A stretch of 48,838 nucleotides of DNA from CAZSNT01 sp964607765 (lineage in GTDB: Bacteria; Verrucomicrobiota; Lentisphaeria; Oligosphaerales; JABHEG01), in NCBI GenBank assembly GCA_964607765.1, contig CAZSNT010000064.1:1-48838 (forward strand), read 5' to 3'. Within the stretch, counting starts at the first letter, position 1; every line of letters starts with the position of its first letter. Below the pieces are notes generated by a model. The model ran no database searches. It was given only the letters and a program-made list of their open reading frames with translations, and was not told the origin of the DNA. The translations under genes and the position numbers were made by a program. Of the stretch, positions 7,471 through 16,384 are shown piece by piece.

Positions 7471-9816
7471 TTGGCGCAACTGTCGAACAAGAAAATCAAG
7501 CGCATCAAGCGGCTGCAGGGGACCAAGTCAGCCGAGGAGATCGCCCGGGAGCTGCGGCTCCGTGTCGATGACGTCCGTGCCGTGATCGATCCGGATTTTC
7601 ACGCGCAGAAGGCCCGGGGCCAGCGTCTGCAGACCGTGGCGCTGTTCGACTTGGGGCTGGTGTGCCTGTTCATCCTGCTGGTCGCTGCCGCTCCGCTCGC
7701 GCCGCTGCTGCTGATCAAACAGCCTGCCCACGATCCGATCGACCTGATCCAGACGCTCTACGTGCAGGTGGGCGGCGCGCTGCTGTTGCTGCTGTGGCTC
7801 GCACGGTCAGCGTTCGCACGGCCGTGGCGCGTGCACTTCTCCGGTTTCGAACTGCCGATAGCCGGCTTTGTCGTGTGGGCGGCACTGAGTATGACGTGGG
7901 CTGTCAACCGTTACGAGGGATTGTACTTGGTGCGTCTCTGGGGTGCCAGCGCCCTCGTGCATTTCCTTGCGGTGCAGATTATTCGAGAACAGCGTCACGT
8001 GCGTTGGCTGTTCGGTGCGATCCTGGCTGCCGCCCTGACAGCGGCCACGATTGGGATATGTCAGGCGAAATTCGGGTACGACGCGATCCCTCAGGCTGCG
8101 CCGCCCGCGTCCGTGTTCGCAAACAAGAACATGGCCTGCCAGTACATGGTGCTCTGCCTGCCTGTCCTCATCTGCGTGTTTCTGGGCCGGCTGCGCAAGC
8201 CTACGGGCTGGATTTTTGCTGGGGGGATGGTCGCGGTGGGCACCTACGTGCTGATCGCGCGGACCCGCGCAGCGTGGCTCGCGGTGTTGACCGAGGTGGT
8301 GCTCATCGCGTGCGGGCTCGGCTGGCAGTTGACCCGGAAGTGGCCCAGACGCCGGGCGCATCTGTGCGCCGCGGCTGTGGTTGCTGTATGCGTACTCTCG
8401 GCCGTGCTCCTGGTCAACTACGGTCCCATGAGCAGGCGGGGTGATCTGAAGAAGGCTCTGGTCTCCGCCCGATACCTGCTCATTCCGTCCGACGACCTGG
8501 CGCTGGACGACATCAACAAGGTCAACGAGCTTCGTACAGTCATGGGCGTGAGCTTCCACGCGCGGGTGTGCCACAACTACGACACAGCGAGCATGATGCG
8601 AAGCCGGCTGTTCCGCGGCTACGGTGCGGGCAGCTGGCCGATCCACTACGTTCTGTTCAGCAGGTGCGCGCACCTCGGCCGACACTACACCATCAGTCAG
8701 CAGACCGTGCACGCGCACAACGACTACCTGCAGGCGGGCTCGGAGATGGGAATCGTGTCTCTCCTGTTCGTCGGCTGGTTCGCCATCGCTTTCATCTGGC
8801 AGGTCTTCGCGCTCGCGGGGAAGACGCGGGGGAATCGTCAGTTCCTCCTGTTTGCGGCTGCCGCAGTGCCGCTGGCCGGCGGGGCTGTCAACGCGTTCAT
8901 GAGCTTCCCGTTCTATCGCGCCGTCCCGCCGCTGATGGTCATGGCGTACTCGGGCATCCTCGGCGCCATTCTCGGTCGCGAACCGCAGCGGCACCCGCTC
9001 CTCTCAGGCTTTCGGCGGGCAACTGTCACGGCGCCGTGGAAGCTGGCAGCGGGCCTGGCGCCGGTCGCTTGCGTCGTATTCGTGTTCGTGGCGCACAGCT
9101 CGGCGCGTTGGCGCAAGGCCGATATCCACTACGGGTTTGCGGAAGGCTACCTGAAGGCGGGCCGGTTCAAGCTGGCGATCGCTCATGCGAACCAGTCGCT
9201 CAAGCACAATCCAATCCGCAAGCGGATCCTGTTCTCCAAAGGCAAAGCGGAACTCGATTCCGGCCAGACCGACAAGGCCCTGGCAACCTACGAGGAGTTT
9301 CTCAAGTATCACCCGAATGACACGGTGAGTTGGGCGAACGTATCGGTTGCGCACCAGCAGAAGAAGGACTTCGAAGAAGCGGAGAAGTGGATTCGGCGAC
9401 TCGGGGAAGTGTTCTTCAAAGACGGCGAGAGCTACGCGCTCCTCGGTCAGATCCGGTCCGGACAGCACAGGTGGAAGGAAGCCTGCGAGTTTTACGAAAA
9501 GGCCATTACCCTCCGCCTCAGCGCCCACGAGCGCGAGGTCGCCTACAACTACGGCATTGCAGCCATGCGCGACGGCCAGTTCGAGAAGGCGCGGGACCAG
9601 CTTGCACAGGCCGCCGGCGACAGCCCGGGCATGTGGAGCGCACACTTCTATCTGGGTGTCATCCTCTGCGACAAAATCAAGGATCTGGAGAGCGGCGTGA
9701 AACACCTGAAGCTGGCACTCGAATCAACGCCGCCCGAGGGGAAAAAGGACACCATCGACGGACTCATCAAGTTCCATTCCGCACGAGTCCGCAAGGCGCC
9801 CAAGCCCGCGCCGTAG
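7471..9816 (+). CDS. O-antigen ligase family membrane protein with C-terminal TPR repeats
   Basis: A 781-residue polytopic membrane protein of the Wzy/WaaL family. The TTG start at 7471 follows GGGGAGAGGA; the open frame extends upstream only through repeat DNA. Residues 8-40 form a lysine-rich, HTH-like cytoplasmic stretch (KKIKRIKRLQG, then SAEEIARELRLRVDDVRAVI). About a dozen membrane helices follow; a large loop near residues 300-430 holds the family signature HAHNDYLQAGSEMGI (about residues 414-428). From about residue 550 to 770 it carries TPR-like helical repeats (AEGYLKAGRFKLAIAHANQ, ALATYEEFLKYHPN and others). Such proteins join glycan chains to lipid or protein acceptors, or polymerise repeats. 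It is isolated from other glycan-assembly genes here, so the substrate is unknown. Confidence 0.88.
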   Translation: MAQLSNKKIKRIKRLQGTKSAEEIARELRLRVDDVRAVIDPDFHAQKARGQRLQTVALFDLGLVCLFILLVAAAPLAPLLLIKQPAHDPIDLIQTLYVQVGGALLLLLWLARSAFARPWRVHFSGFELPIAGFVVWAALSMTWAVNRYEGLYLVRLWGASALVHFLAVQIIREQRHVRWLFGAILAAALTAATIGICQAKFGYDAIPQAAPPASVFANKNMACQYMVLCLPVLICVFLGRLRKPTGWIFAGGMVAVGTYVLIARTRAAWLAVLTEVVLIACGLGWQLTRKWPRRRAHLCAAAVVAVCVLSAVLLVNYGPMSRRGDLKKALVSARYLLIPSDDLALDDINKVNELRTVMGVSFHARVCHNYDTASMMRSRLFRGYGAGSWPIHYVLFSRCAHLGRHYTISQQTVHAHNDYLQAGSEMGIVSLLFVGWFAIAFIWQVFALAGKTRGNRQFLLFAAAAVPLAGGAVNAFMSFPFYRAVPPLMVMAYSGILGAILGREPQRHPLLSGFRRATVTAPWKLAAGLAPVACVVFVFVAHSSARWRKADIHYGFAEGYLKAGRFKLAIAHANQSLKHNPIRKRILFSKGKAELDSGQTDKALATYEEFLKYHPNDTVSWANVSVAHQQKKDFEEAEKWIRRLGEVFFKDGESYALLGQIRSGQHRWKEACEFYEKAITLRLSAHEREVAYNYGIAAMRDGQFEKARDQLAQAAGDSPGMWSAHFYLGVILCDKIKDLESGVKHLKLALESTPPEGKKDTIDGLIKFHSARVRKAPKPAP

Positions 9817-9840
9817 ACGCCAGTGACCGCCCGCATTCCT

Positions 9841-10032
9841 CACTGACCACTGACCACTCAATGTCATTGAATTAAGCGGCCCTTGGAGATTAGGGCGAAA
9901 GATTAAGGCGAAAGATCAAGGTGTTCCGACCCTAATCTTCTGCCCTCATCTTTCACCCTAATCCTCCGGGATGGCGACCAGTTTCTTAATTCAATGACAT
10001 TGACTGACCACTGACCACTGACCACTGACCAC
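9841..10032. mobile_element. 144-bp foldback element (9859-10002) inserted in a TGACCAC tandem array
   Basis: The element is bounded by perfect 18-bp terminal inverted repeats: CAATGTCATTGAATTAAG at 9859-9876 and its reverse complement at 9985-10002. Inside, 9889-9903 (ATTAGGGCGAAAGAT) pairs with 9948-9962 with one mismatch. Both flanks consist of the 7-bp repeat TGACCAC (9841-9858 and 10003-10032). Deleting the element plus one flanking ACT gives an uninterrupted, perfectly phased array, which looks like an insertion with a 3-bp target duplication. There is no coding capacity, so this would be a non-autonomous (MITE-like) element. It fills the convergent spacer between the ligase-like gene and dgoD. 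Confidence 0.8.
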
Positions 10033-10035
10033 CCC

Positions 10036-11184
10036 TCACCATTCCGTAACGGATCCGTCTTCCAGCCGCCACACCGGGTTGCGCCAGTTGTGCCCCGTTT
10101 CGGCAGCCGCTCGTACCTTGGCCTCGTCAATCTCGATCCCCAGGCCCGGCCCGGTCAGCTTGTTGACAAACCCGTGCTCGTAGTCGAACGCAGCGCTGTC
10201 GGCAAGGTAGTCCAACAGGTCGGAACCTGCGTTGTAATGGATGCCCAGGCTCTGCTCCTGGATCACTGCGTTTGGCGAGCAGAAATCCACCTGTAGCGAT
10301 GCGGCCAACGCGATCGGCCCAAGCGGGCAGTGCGGGGCCAGCGCCACATCGTACGCTTCCGCCATGGCGGCGATCTTCCGTACTTCCGAAATGCCTCCCG
10401 CATGACTCAGGTCCGGCTGGATGATGTCCACCGCGCCCGAGGCCAGAAGCCGTTTGAAGTCCCAGCGTGTAAAGGCGCGCTCACCTGTGGCAATCGGCAT
10501 GGTCGCGTGCCGGCGCAGCTCGCTGAACGCCTCCTCATTCTCGATCAGCACGGGCTCTTCGACGAACATCAGGTTGTACGGTTCCAGCTCGTGCATCAGC
10601 ACGCGCGCCATCGCTTTGTGCACGCGACCGTGGAAATCCACCGCCACATCGATGCTGTTCCCCAACGCGTCACGGATCGCCGCAACCCGGGCAACAGCCG
10701 TCTCGATCTTCGCGTGTGAGTCGATCCAGGCGAGTTCTTCGGTCCCGTTCATCTTGACTGCCGTGTAGCCTTGAGCCAGCCGTTCGCGCGCGGCCTGAAC
10801 CACGTTCTCCGGCCGATCGCCCCCGATCCACACGTAGACGCGCATCTTCTGCCGCACCGCGCCCCCGAGCAAGTCGTAGACAGGCACCCCGAGCGCCTTG
10901 CCTTTGATGTCCCAAAGCGCCTGATCAATGCCCGCTATCGCGCTGGTCAGTACCGGGCCGCCGCGGTAGAAGCCGCCCCGGTACAGCATCTGCCAGGTGT
11001 CCTCGATGTCGCCGGCCGCTTTGCCGATCAGGACCTCGCGCAACTCCCCGATCGCCGCCGCCACAGTGTCAGCGCGGCCCTCCACCACCGGCTCGCCCCA
11101 CCCGCTCACCCCGGCGTCCGTGTCCACACGCAGGAACAGCCACCGCGGCGGGACCTTGAACAGCTCCAGGTTCGTTATCTTCAT
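10036..11184 (-). CDS. dgoD: D-galactonate dehydratase (mandelate racemase/enolase superfamily)
   Basis: A 382-residue protein with the same length and near-continuous similarity to E. coli DgoD, including PPRW, GFYRGGP, SAIAGIDQALWDIKGKA, DFHGRV, FVEEPVL, QPDLSHAGGI, APHCPLGPIALAA and the terminal WRLEDGSVTEW. The expected Mg ligands are D183, E209 and E235, with catalytic His at 185 (DFHGR) and 285 (PHCPLG). The enzyme dehydrates D-galactonate to 2-keto-3-deoxy-D-galactonate in the cytoplasm. CAGGAG precedes the ATG. It lies 17 nt after the MBL-fold gene, so the two are probably one transcript. No KDGal kinase or aldolase (DgoK, DgoA) is present in the window; an oxidative continuation through the SDR and FAH proteins is a possibility. 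Confidence 0.93.
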   Translation of the reverse strand: MKITNLELFKVPPRWLFLRVDTDAGVSGWGEPVVEGRADTVAAAIGELREVLIGKAAGDIEDTWQMLYRGGFYRGGPVLTSAIAGIDQALWDIKGKALGVPVYDLLGGAVRQKMRVYVWIGGDRPENVVQAARERLAQGYTAVKMNGTEELAWIDSHAKIETAVARVAAIRDALGNSIDVAVDFHGRVHKAMARVLMHELEPYNLMFVEEPVLIENEEAFSELRRHATMPIATGERAFTRWDFKRLLASGAVDIIQPDLSHAGGISEVRKIAAMAEAYDVALAPHCPLGPIALAASLQVDFCSPNAVIQEQSLGIHYNAGSDLLDYLADSAAFDYEHGFVNKLTGPGLGIEIDEAKVRAAAETGHNWRNPVWRLEDGSVTEW

Positions 11185-11201
11185 CGTGTGTCTCCTGACG
11201 C

Positions 11202-11993
11202 CTAGAAGCGGAACACATCACCCTCCGTGGCCGCTTCCGTGTTGGGGAACACGTCGCGGGCCGCGGCGACAATCCGCTCTCGGTTCGCCCGTGAATAGTG
11301 GGTGAGGAACAGCCGACCCACGCCTGCCGCGGCCGCGATCCGGGCGGCATCGATCGACCCGGAATGGCCGCTGTGCGCGTTCGGATCGCTGCTGACCGGG
11401 CCGCGGCTCGCTTCGTGCACGAGCACGTCCACACCCTCGGCAAACCGCGCGATCGGTTCGTGGTACGCCGTGTCGCCCGTCACGGCCAGGCTGCCGCCCG
11501 ATTCCGTGTCCCGGAACCGGTAGCACAGCCCGACCACGGGATGGACCGTGGGGCTGGTGTCCACACAGAACCGACCCGTCTCAAACTGGTCACCTGCCTG
11601 CAGCGGCACGACATTCGGCGGCGTAGCAACGTCCGGAAAACGGTCGTGCATCAGGAAATCCAGGGCACGGTTCACCACGTCGCGGATGTCCGGCTTCGGT
11701 CCGGCAATGGTCAGCGGCGGCCGGTCGGGCCGCTCTCGCCGTCGCATGGCGTGGTAGAACAGCACCTGCGGCAGCGCCATGTAATGGTCGTGGTGACAGT
11801 GGGTGATGAACAGGTAGTCGATCAACATCGGATCCGCGCCGTGCCGCAGCATGCCGAGCGGCGCCATCCAGCCCGTGTCCACCAGCGTGTCGCGGTTCAA
11901 CAGCAGGCACGCCGTGTCCTGCTCCGCATGCGGTGCTACTGTGTCCGTGCCCAGGAACAACGCAGTGTTTCTGCAGCTTGACGGAGAGCCCAT
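11202..11993 (-). CDS. MBL-fold metallo-hydrolase
   Basis: A 263-residue metallo-beta-lactamase-fold hydrolase without a signal peptide. The zinc motif THCHHDH is at residues 64-70; further expected ligands are visible in TVHPV, VTGDTAYHEP and the terminal LTHYS. The two short intervening loops and the late His resemble the RNase Z/PhnP/UlaG-like branch more than beta-lactamases. GAGGAG lies 6 nt before the ATG at 11993. It is the first gene of a two-gene unit with dgoD, which raises the possibility that it opens a sugar lactone to feed the dehydratase, as UlaG does for ascorbate-6-phosphate; this is inference from position only. A nuclease or phosphodiesterase role is equally compatible. Confidence 0.85.
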   Translation of the reverse strand: MGSPSSCRNTALFLGTDTVAPHAEQDTACLLLNRDTLVDTGWMAPLGMLRHGADPMLIDYLFITHCHHDHYMALPQVLFYHAMRRRERPDRPPLTIAGPKPDIRDVVNRALDFLMHDRFPDVATPPNVVPLQAGDQFETGRFCVDTSPTVHPVVGLCYRFRDTESGGSLAVTGDTAYHEPIARFAEGVDVLVHEASRGPVSSDPNAHSGHSGSIDAARIAAAAGVGRLFLTHYSRANRERIVAAARDVFPNTEAATEGDVFRF

Positions 11994-12116
11994 CGGTTGC
12001 TCCTCGGTTCAGGAACGCATAAACTTGACAGACGGCACAGCGAACAGTATGTCGCAACGCGACCCGGGTCAATCTGCCTGGGAACGGCTCGTCGAATGCC
12101 CGAAGGAACTAGAGCG

Positions 12117-14651
12117 ATGAACTCAGCATTGATGCGATGGCTCCGTTTTCCGGTCATGGGTGCCGTGGCCGCGTGCTGCTCTGCAGCATGGGCGCAGCAA
12201 CCCCGGACGGCAGCAGAGCCGGACGGACCTGCCACGCCGCAAATCGTTCTGCTGCAGGTTGAACAGTTCGACGGGCCGTGGCGACGCCAGACGAACATTA
12301 AGGGCTATATCGGCTCGGGGTTCTGCACCTCGAACGCGAATCCCAAAGTGGCCGCCCAGGCAATGCGCACAACGGTGGACATCACGCGGAACGGCACATA
12401 TTGCGTTTGGGTCCGTGCTTACACGGGCGGACACGCAAGGAACAACGCGCGGCAGAGGGCACTGAGAGCTGTCGTTGGCGGACAGCAGTTGGCCGTGACA
12501 CACCGCGAACCAACCACGGGCTGGTCATGGCAGAGAGCAGGTGAGGTCGAACTGACGGCAGGCAAAGCGGAGGTGGCGATCATGGACGCTGACGTGGGCT
12601 TCGAGAGTGCGGATGCCGTGGCGCTGACGCAGGATGCAGCGGTGGACGAAGCGACGCTGATCGGCCAGTTCGAACCCGCGGCGTTCGACGTGCTGGACGG
12701 CACGGTGGAGGACGCGCCCGCGCACGAGATGATGGCTCGATACCTGATGGGACTGGCCGGCGACGCGTTCAAACACTGGCAAGCCACACTCGCGACCTTG
12801 CGGACTCCGCAAGACGTGCGGGAGTATCAGGAGATGCAGCGCGAGACGTTTCTCGGCGCGCTGGGCGGATTCCCCGACCGTACGCCGCTCAACCCTCGGA
12901 TCTCCGGCGTGATAGAGCGCGACGGCTACCGCATTGAGAAGGTCCTGATCGAGAGTCGTCCCAGCCACTTTGTGAGCGCCATCTGCTTCGTGCCCGAATC
13001 CGACGCGCTCAAGCCGCCGTATCCCGGTGTCGTGATCCCGTGCGGCCACTCCAAGACAGGCAAGTCCCACGACACCTACCAGACCATGGGCGCGCTCCTG
13101 GCCCTGAACGGGATGGTGGCATTGGTGTTCGATCCGATCGATCAGGGCGAACGCTTTCAGATCGTCAACGAGGCGGGTAAATCCAAGTACTGGTGCACGC
13201 ACGCGCACAATCGTGTCGGCGTGGGGGCCATGCTGCTGGGGCAGAACACAGCCACGTTCGAGGTCTGGGACGGGATGCGTGCCATCGATTACCTGCAGTC
13301 TCGCGCGGATGTGGATTCCGAGCGCATCGGCTGCACGGGCAACAGCGGCGGCGGCACGCAGACATCCTACCTGATGGCGTTGGACGAACGGATCGATGTG
13401 GCCGGCCCGAGCTGCTATCTGACCAGCTTCGAGCGCCTGCTCGCCACCATCGGGGCGCAGGACGCAGAGCAGAACATTTGGGGCCAGATCCGGGACGGCA
13501 TGGATCACGCCGACTACCTGATCATGCGTGCGCCGAAGCCGGTGATCATTGCGGCGGGTGTGCGTGACTTCTTCGACATCGACGGCACGCGTGCCACCTA
13601 CCAGAACGCCCAACGCGTGTTTGGTCTGCTCGGTGCGGCCGAGCAAGTTGCGCTGTTCGAAAACGATGCCGGGCACAACTACAACCGCGATCAGCGCCGT
13701 GCCATCGTGGAGTGGTTCTGCCGCTGGCTCTGTGATGACCGATCGCCCGTAGTGGAGCCGGAGATCAAGCCGCTCCCTGACGAGGAGCTTTGGGCCTCGC
13801 CCGAGGGGCAGGTCATGCTCATCGAGGGTGCGCGGTCCGTGTATGACATCAATGCGGAGGCAGCAGCTCAGCTCGCTGCGGCTCGACGGGAATTGTGGGC
13901 GGCGACACTGACCGGGAAGCTGTTGCAGCGCGTCGCAGAGACCGCAGGAGTCAGGCCTGCGGCCGCGCTGCCCGAGCCGGACGTTGCCCGGGCCGGGACA
14001 ATCGAGAGGCACGGCTGCTGCGCCGAGAAACTGACGATTCAGCCCGAGCCCGGCATCGTGCTGCCCGCGGTCCTGTTCACGCCGAGCCGCCCGAGCCAGG
14101 CCCCGGCTGTGCTCTACCTGGACGAGCAAGGCAAGAGCCATGCGGCATTCGCCGATGACGGCCCGGTCGCCACGCTGTTGGCCGCGGGTCGCACCGTGCT
14201 TGCCGTGGACGTGCGCGGTACGGGCGAAACGCAGGGCAAGGCGGCAGCCTATTTCAGCCCGGAATACGGCGGTGACGGCAAGGACACCGTTCTCGCCTAC
14301 CTGCTGGGGCGCTCCTACGTCGGCATGCAGGCCGAGGATGTGCTCGTCTGCGCCAAGTGGCTGCAGCAAGGTGTGGCGGAGCACGTTGGCGTGGAGCTGG
14401 TCGCTGCGGGCAACGTGAGCGTCGCCGCACTGCACGCGGCAGTCCTGGATTCGTACCTGTTCGAGGCGGTGCAGCTCACCGGCATGGTGACGAGCTGGTC
14501 CGACGTCGTGTGCAGCAAGCACACGACCAATCAGTTCGTCACCGCGGTGCATGGCGCGCTGCAGCTTTACGACTTGCCGGAGTTGGTCCGAACACTGGGC
14601 AGCAAGGTCACGGTGACCCAGCCGCGTGATGTGAACGGCCGGCCGCTGTAG
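12117..14651 (+). CDS. Secreted alpha/beta hydrolase (acetylxylan-esterase-like) with carbohydrate-binding-like N-terminus and second hydrolase fold
   Basis: An 844-residue secreted protein. The signal peptide (residues 1-27, ending AAWAQ) is followed by a beta-sandwich of about 130 residues (VLLQVEQFDG, YIGSGFC, NGTYCVWVRAYTGG), reminiscent of ligand-binding modules of planctomycete hydrolases. The main alpha/beta hydrolase domain (about 200-580) has PGVVIPCGHSKTGK, the nucleophile motif GCTGNSGGG (Ser410) and a late Asp/His region (VALFENDAGHNYN). A second hydrolase-like fold (about 620-844) shows LAVDVRGTGETQG, but its nucleophile elbow is degenerate (AAGNVSVAAL, Ser768). The ATG at 12117 follows GAAGGAA. 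Probably an esterase deacylating polysaccharide outside the cytoplasm; the substrate is unknown. Confidence 0.82.
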   Translation: MNSALMRWLRFPVMGAVAACCSAAWAQQPRTAAEPDGPATPQIVLLQVEQFDGPWRRQTNIKGYIGSGFCTSNANPKVAAQAMRTTVDITRNGTYCVWVRAYTGGHARNNARQRALRAVVGGQQLAVTHREPTTGWSWQRAGEVELTAGKAEVAIMDADVGFESADAVALTQDAAVDEATLIGQFEPAAFDVLDGTVEDAPAHEMMARYLMGLAGDAFKHWQATLATLRTPQDVREYQEMQRETFLGALGGFPDRTPLNPRISGVIERDGYRIEKVLIESRPSHFVSAICFVPESDALKPPYPGVVIPCGHSKTGKSHDTYQTMGALLALNGMVALVFDPIDQGERFQIVNEAGKSKYWCTHAHNRVGVGAMLLGQNTATFEVWDGMRAIDYLQSRADVDSERIGCTGNSGGGTQTSYLMALDERIDVAGPSCYLTSFERLLATIGAQDAEQNIWGQIRDGMDHADYLIMRAPKPVIIAAGVRDFFDIDGTRATYQNAQRVFGLLGAAEQVALFENDAGHNYNRDQRRAIVEWFCRWLCDDRSPVVEPEIKPLPDEELWASPEGQVMLIEGARSVYDINAEAAAQLAAARRELWAATLTGKLLQRVAETAGVRPAAALPEPDVARAGTIERHGCCAEKLTIQPEPGIVLPAVLFTPSRPSQAPAVLYLDEQGKSHAAFADDGPVATLLAAGRTVLAVDVRGTGETQGKAAAYFSPEYGGDGKDTVLAYLLGRSYVGMQAEDVLVCAKWLQQGVAEHVGVELVAAGNVSVAALHAAVLDSYLFEAVQLTGMVTSWSDVVCSKHTTNQFVTAVHGALQLYDLPELVRTLGSKVTVTQPRDVNGRPL

Positions 14652-14679
14652 TTTCAAGACCAAGCGACGGACTCGCAGA

Positions 14680-14704
14680 CCCCCACGACCTCGTGTCGTG
14701 GGGG
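14680..14704 (+). terminator. GC-rich hairpin between the alpha/beta hydrolase and GH32/43-like genes
   Basis: A perfect 10-bp stem (CCCCCACGAC paired with GTCGTGGGGG) with a 5-nt loop lies 28 nt after the hydrolase stop codon. It is followed only by TTCC, not a T-tract, so intrinsic termination is possible but not assured. It could equally protect a 3' end or be a REP-like element. Confidence 0.5.
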
Positions 14705-14742
14705 TTCCGTCCTGCGTTGATCGTACAGCCGGGGGGCCACAG

Positions 14743-16224
14743 ATGACACGAGCGATCCGATTCTACGATGACCAGGCACTGGCCTGTCGGGCCGGACTGA
14801 CCCTGACTGCAGTGCCTGTTACCAAGCACGGCGTCATTTTCGACAGTGCCGAGCCGTGGGAGGCGGGGGATGTCAACGTCTTTGCCGCCACTGTCATGTC
14901 TCTCGATGACGGCCGGTTCCGCATGTACTACTACAGCCATCAAAGGCAGCCGCGTACCATGCGGATCATGGTTGCGGAGTCCGCAGATGGCTTCCAGTGG
15001 GAACGGCCTGAACTGGGCCAGTACCGACACGAGGGGAAGTCCACCAACGTGCTCCGCATCGACGGCGTCTACGACGGCGCGAACACGACGCAACCGAGCG
15101 TGGTACGGCTCCCCGACGGTCGCTGGCGCATGTATTGCTGGCTGCACGGCCAGGGCCGCGGTCTGATTCGTTACATCATATGCGAAAGTGACGATGGCCT
15201 GCGTTGGCGGGCGCTGGACCTCAATCGGCCGGCCGTGTTCCATCCCTCAGACCTGGAGGTCGGGCAGGCGAAGTGGGCTGCCGGCTTGACTCAGGCCGAC
15301 CCGGACGCGTGCTTCGACGGGCAGCGCGTTCGGGATTTCCTCGACGCCAAACGCCTGCGCAGCAACGACGCCACCAACGTCTACTACGACGCGGCCTCGG
15401 GCCGGTTCGAGATGTTCTCCGTCTGGCTGCTGCCCAACTCCCCGGCCACAGGACGGCAGACCCCGCACGACAACGCGCCCGGCGTCTTGCGTGTTATCCA
15501 CCGTCGGCTTAGCAGCGACGGCTTGGACTGGGGTGATCCTGAGCTGATCATCATGCCCGTGCCCACCGATCCGATGACCCAGCAGTTCTACTACCTGTCA
15601 CAGCATCGGGACGGGGACTGGCGCATCGGGTTCTTGGGCAACTACCACTGCTGGGAGCAGACCATGGAGCTGGAGATGTGTTTCAGTCGCGACGGCCGGC
15701 AGTGGGTGCGGCCGCTGCCTGTGCCGTTCGTGCCGCGCGGCGCAGTGCCGGAGCCCGACTGCACGTCGGTCTACGCGACCAAAGCGCTGCTCCCGGTCGC
15801 GGACGAGCGTTGGTTGCTGCTCTACTCCGGCGGCAATGTGCTTCACAACTGGACCGTTCCGGAAGGTGTCACGGAACCACGGCGGCGGATCATGGGAGCC
15901 ACCTGGCCGCGCGAGCGGTTTGCCGGCCTCACCGCAGCCCGCCGAACCACGGGCTGTGCGCTGCTCAAGCCGTTCATTCAGACTGGTGCGGAGCTCAGTC
16001 TGAACGCCACTATTCGCGGCCAGATCCGGGCTGAGTTGCGGGACCCGATCGGGGGGCGGCTACCGGGATACGAACTGCATAGTTCCATCCCCGTCAGTGG
16101 CGATGGCTCATCTCTGGTCCTGCGCTGGGGGGATGATGCACAGTCCTCCGCTCCCTACCGGTACGACGCGGTCACACTTTACCTGGAAGTGTCTGACGCC
16201 ACTGTCTACGCGATCAATGCCTGA
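14743..16224 (+). CDS. Glycosyl hydrolase family 32/43-like five-bladed propeller protein
   Basis: A 493-residue protein with the repeated blade pattern of GH32/GH43/GH130-type propellers: EPWEAGDVNVFAATVMSLDDGRFRMYYYS, ADGFQWERP, PSVVRLPDGRWRMYCW, ESDDGLRWRALD, SSDGLDWGDPELI, RDGRQWVRPLPVPF. Asp/Glu residues at blade starts could serve in catalysis, but I cannot assign the pair. Many planctomycete relatives are annotated only as hypothetical or GH32-like. The ATG at 14743 lies after a G-rich stretch; no signal peptide is visible, so it is predicted cytoplasmic, unlike the secreted hydrolase upstream. The last 70 residues form a beta-rich C-terminal module (LNATIRGQIRAELRD, LYLEVSDATVYAI) as in GH32 enzymes. 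Confidence 0.7.
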   Translation: MTRAIRFYDDQALACRAGLTLTAVPVTKHGVIFDSAEPWEAGDVNVFAATVMSLDDGRFRMYYYSHQRQPRTMRIMVAESADGFQWERPELGQYRHEGKSTNVLRIDGVYDGANTTQPSVVRLPDGRWRMYCWLHGQGRGLIRYIICESDDGLRWRALDLNRPAVFHPSDLEVGQAKWAAGLTQADPDACFDGQRVRDFLDAKRLRSNDATNVYYDAASGRFEMFSVWLLPNSPATGRQTPHDNAPGVLRVIHRRLSSDGLDWGDPELIIMPVPTDPMTQQFYYLSQHRDGDWRIGFLGNYHCWEQTMELEMCFSRDGRQWVRPLPVPFVPRGAVPEPDCTSVYATKALLPVADERWLLLYSGGNVLHNWTVPEGVTEPRRRIMGATWPRERFAGLTAARRTTGCALLKPFIQTGAELSLNATIRGQIRAELRDPIGGRLPGYELHSSIPVSGDGSSLVLRWGDDAQSSAPYRYDAVTLYLEVSDATVYAINA

Positions 16225-16384
16225 AGGCGCCTCACTTCCGCCCCTACCACCCGGCAGGCAGCCAACCCGCTGCATTCCGGGCCCGAGCGGCGTCGGGCGG
16301 CGGCGTGGTCTGCCTCTGATTCACCGGCTCGCCCTCAACAAGGCGGTAATGAGCAGTATGTTCGGCTTGGCCAGGTGACTCCCT

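Noticed and set aside
12525..14663. Reverse-strand open frame of about 712 codons opposite the alpha/beta hydrolase
   Set aside because: Antisense shadow; the plus-strand gene has signal peptide, nucleophile elbow and ribosome site.
14680..14704. Firm intrinsic terminator
   Set aside because: The stem is perfect but no T-tract follows, so it is listed only as terminator-like with moderate confidence.
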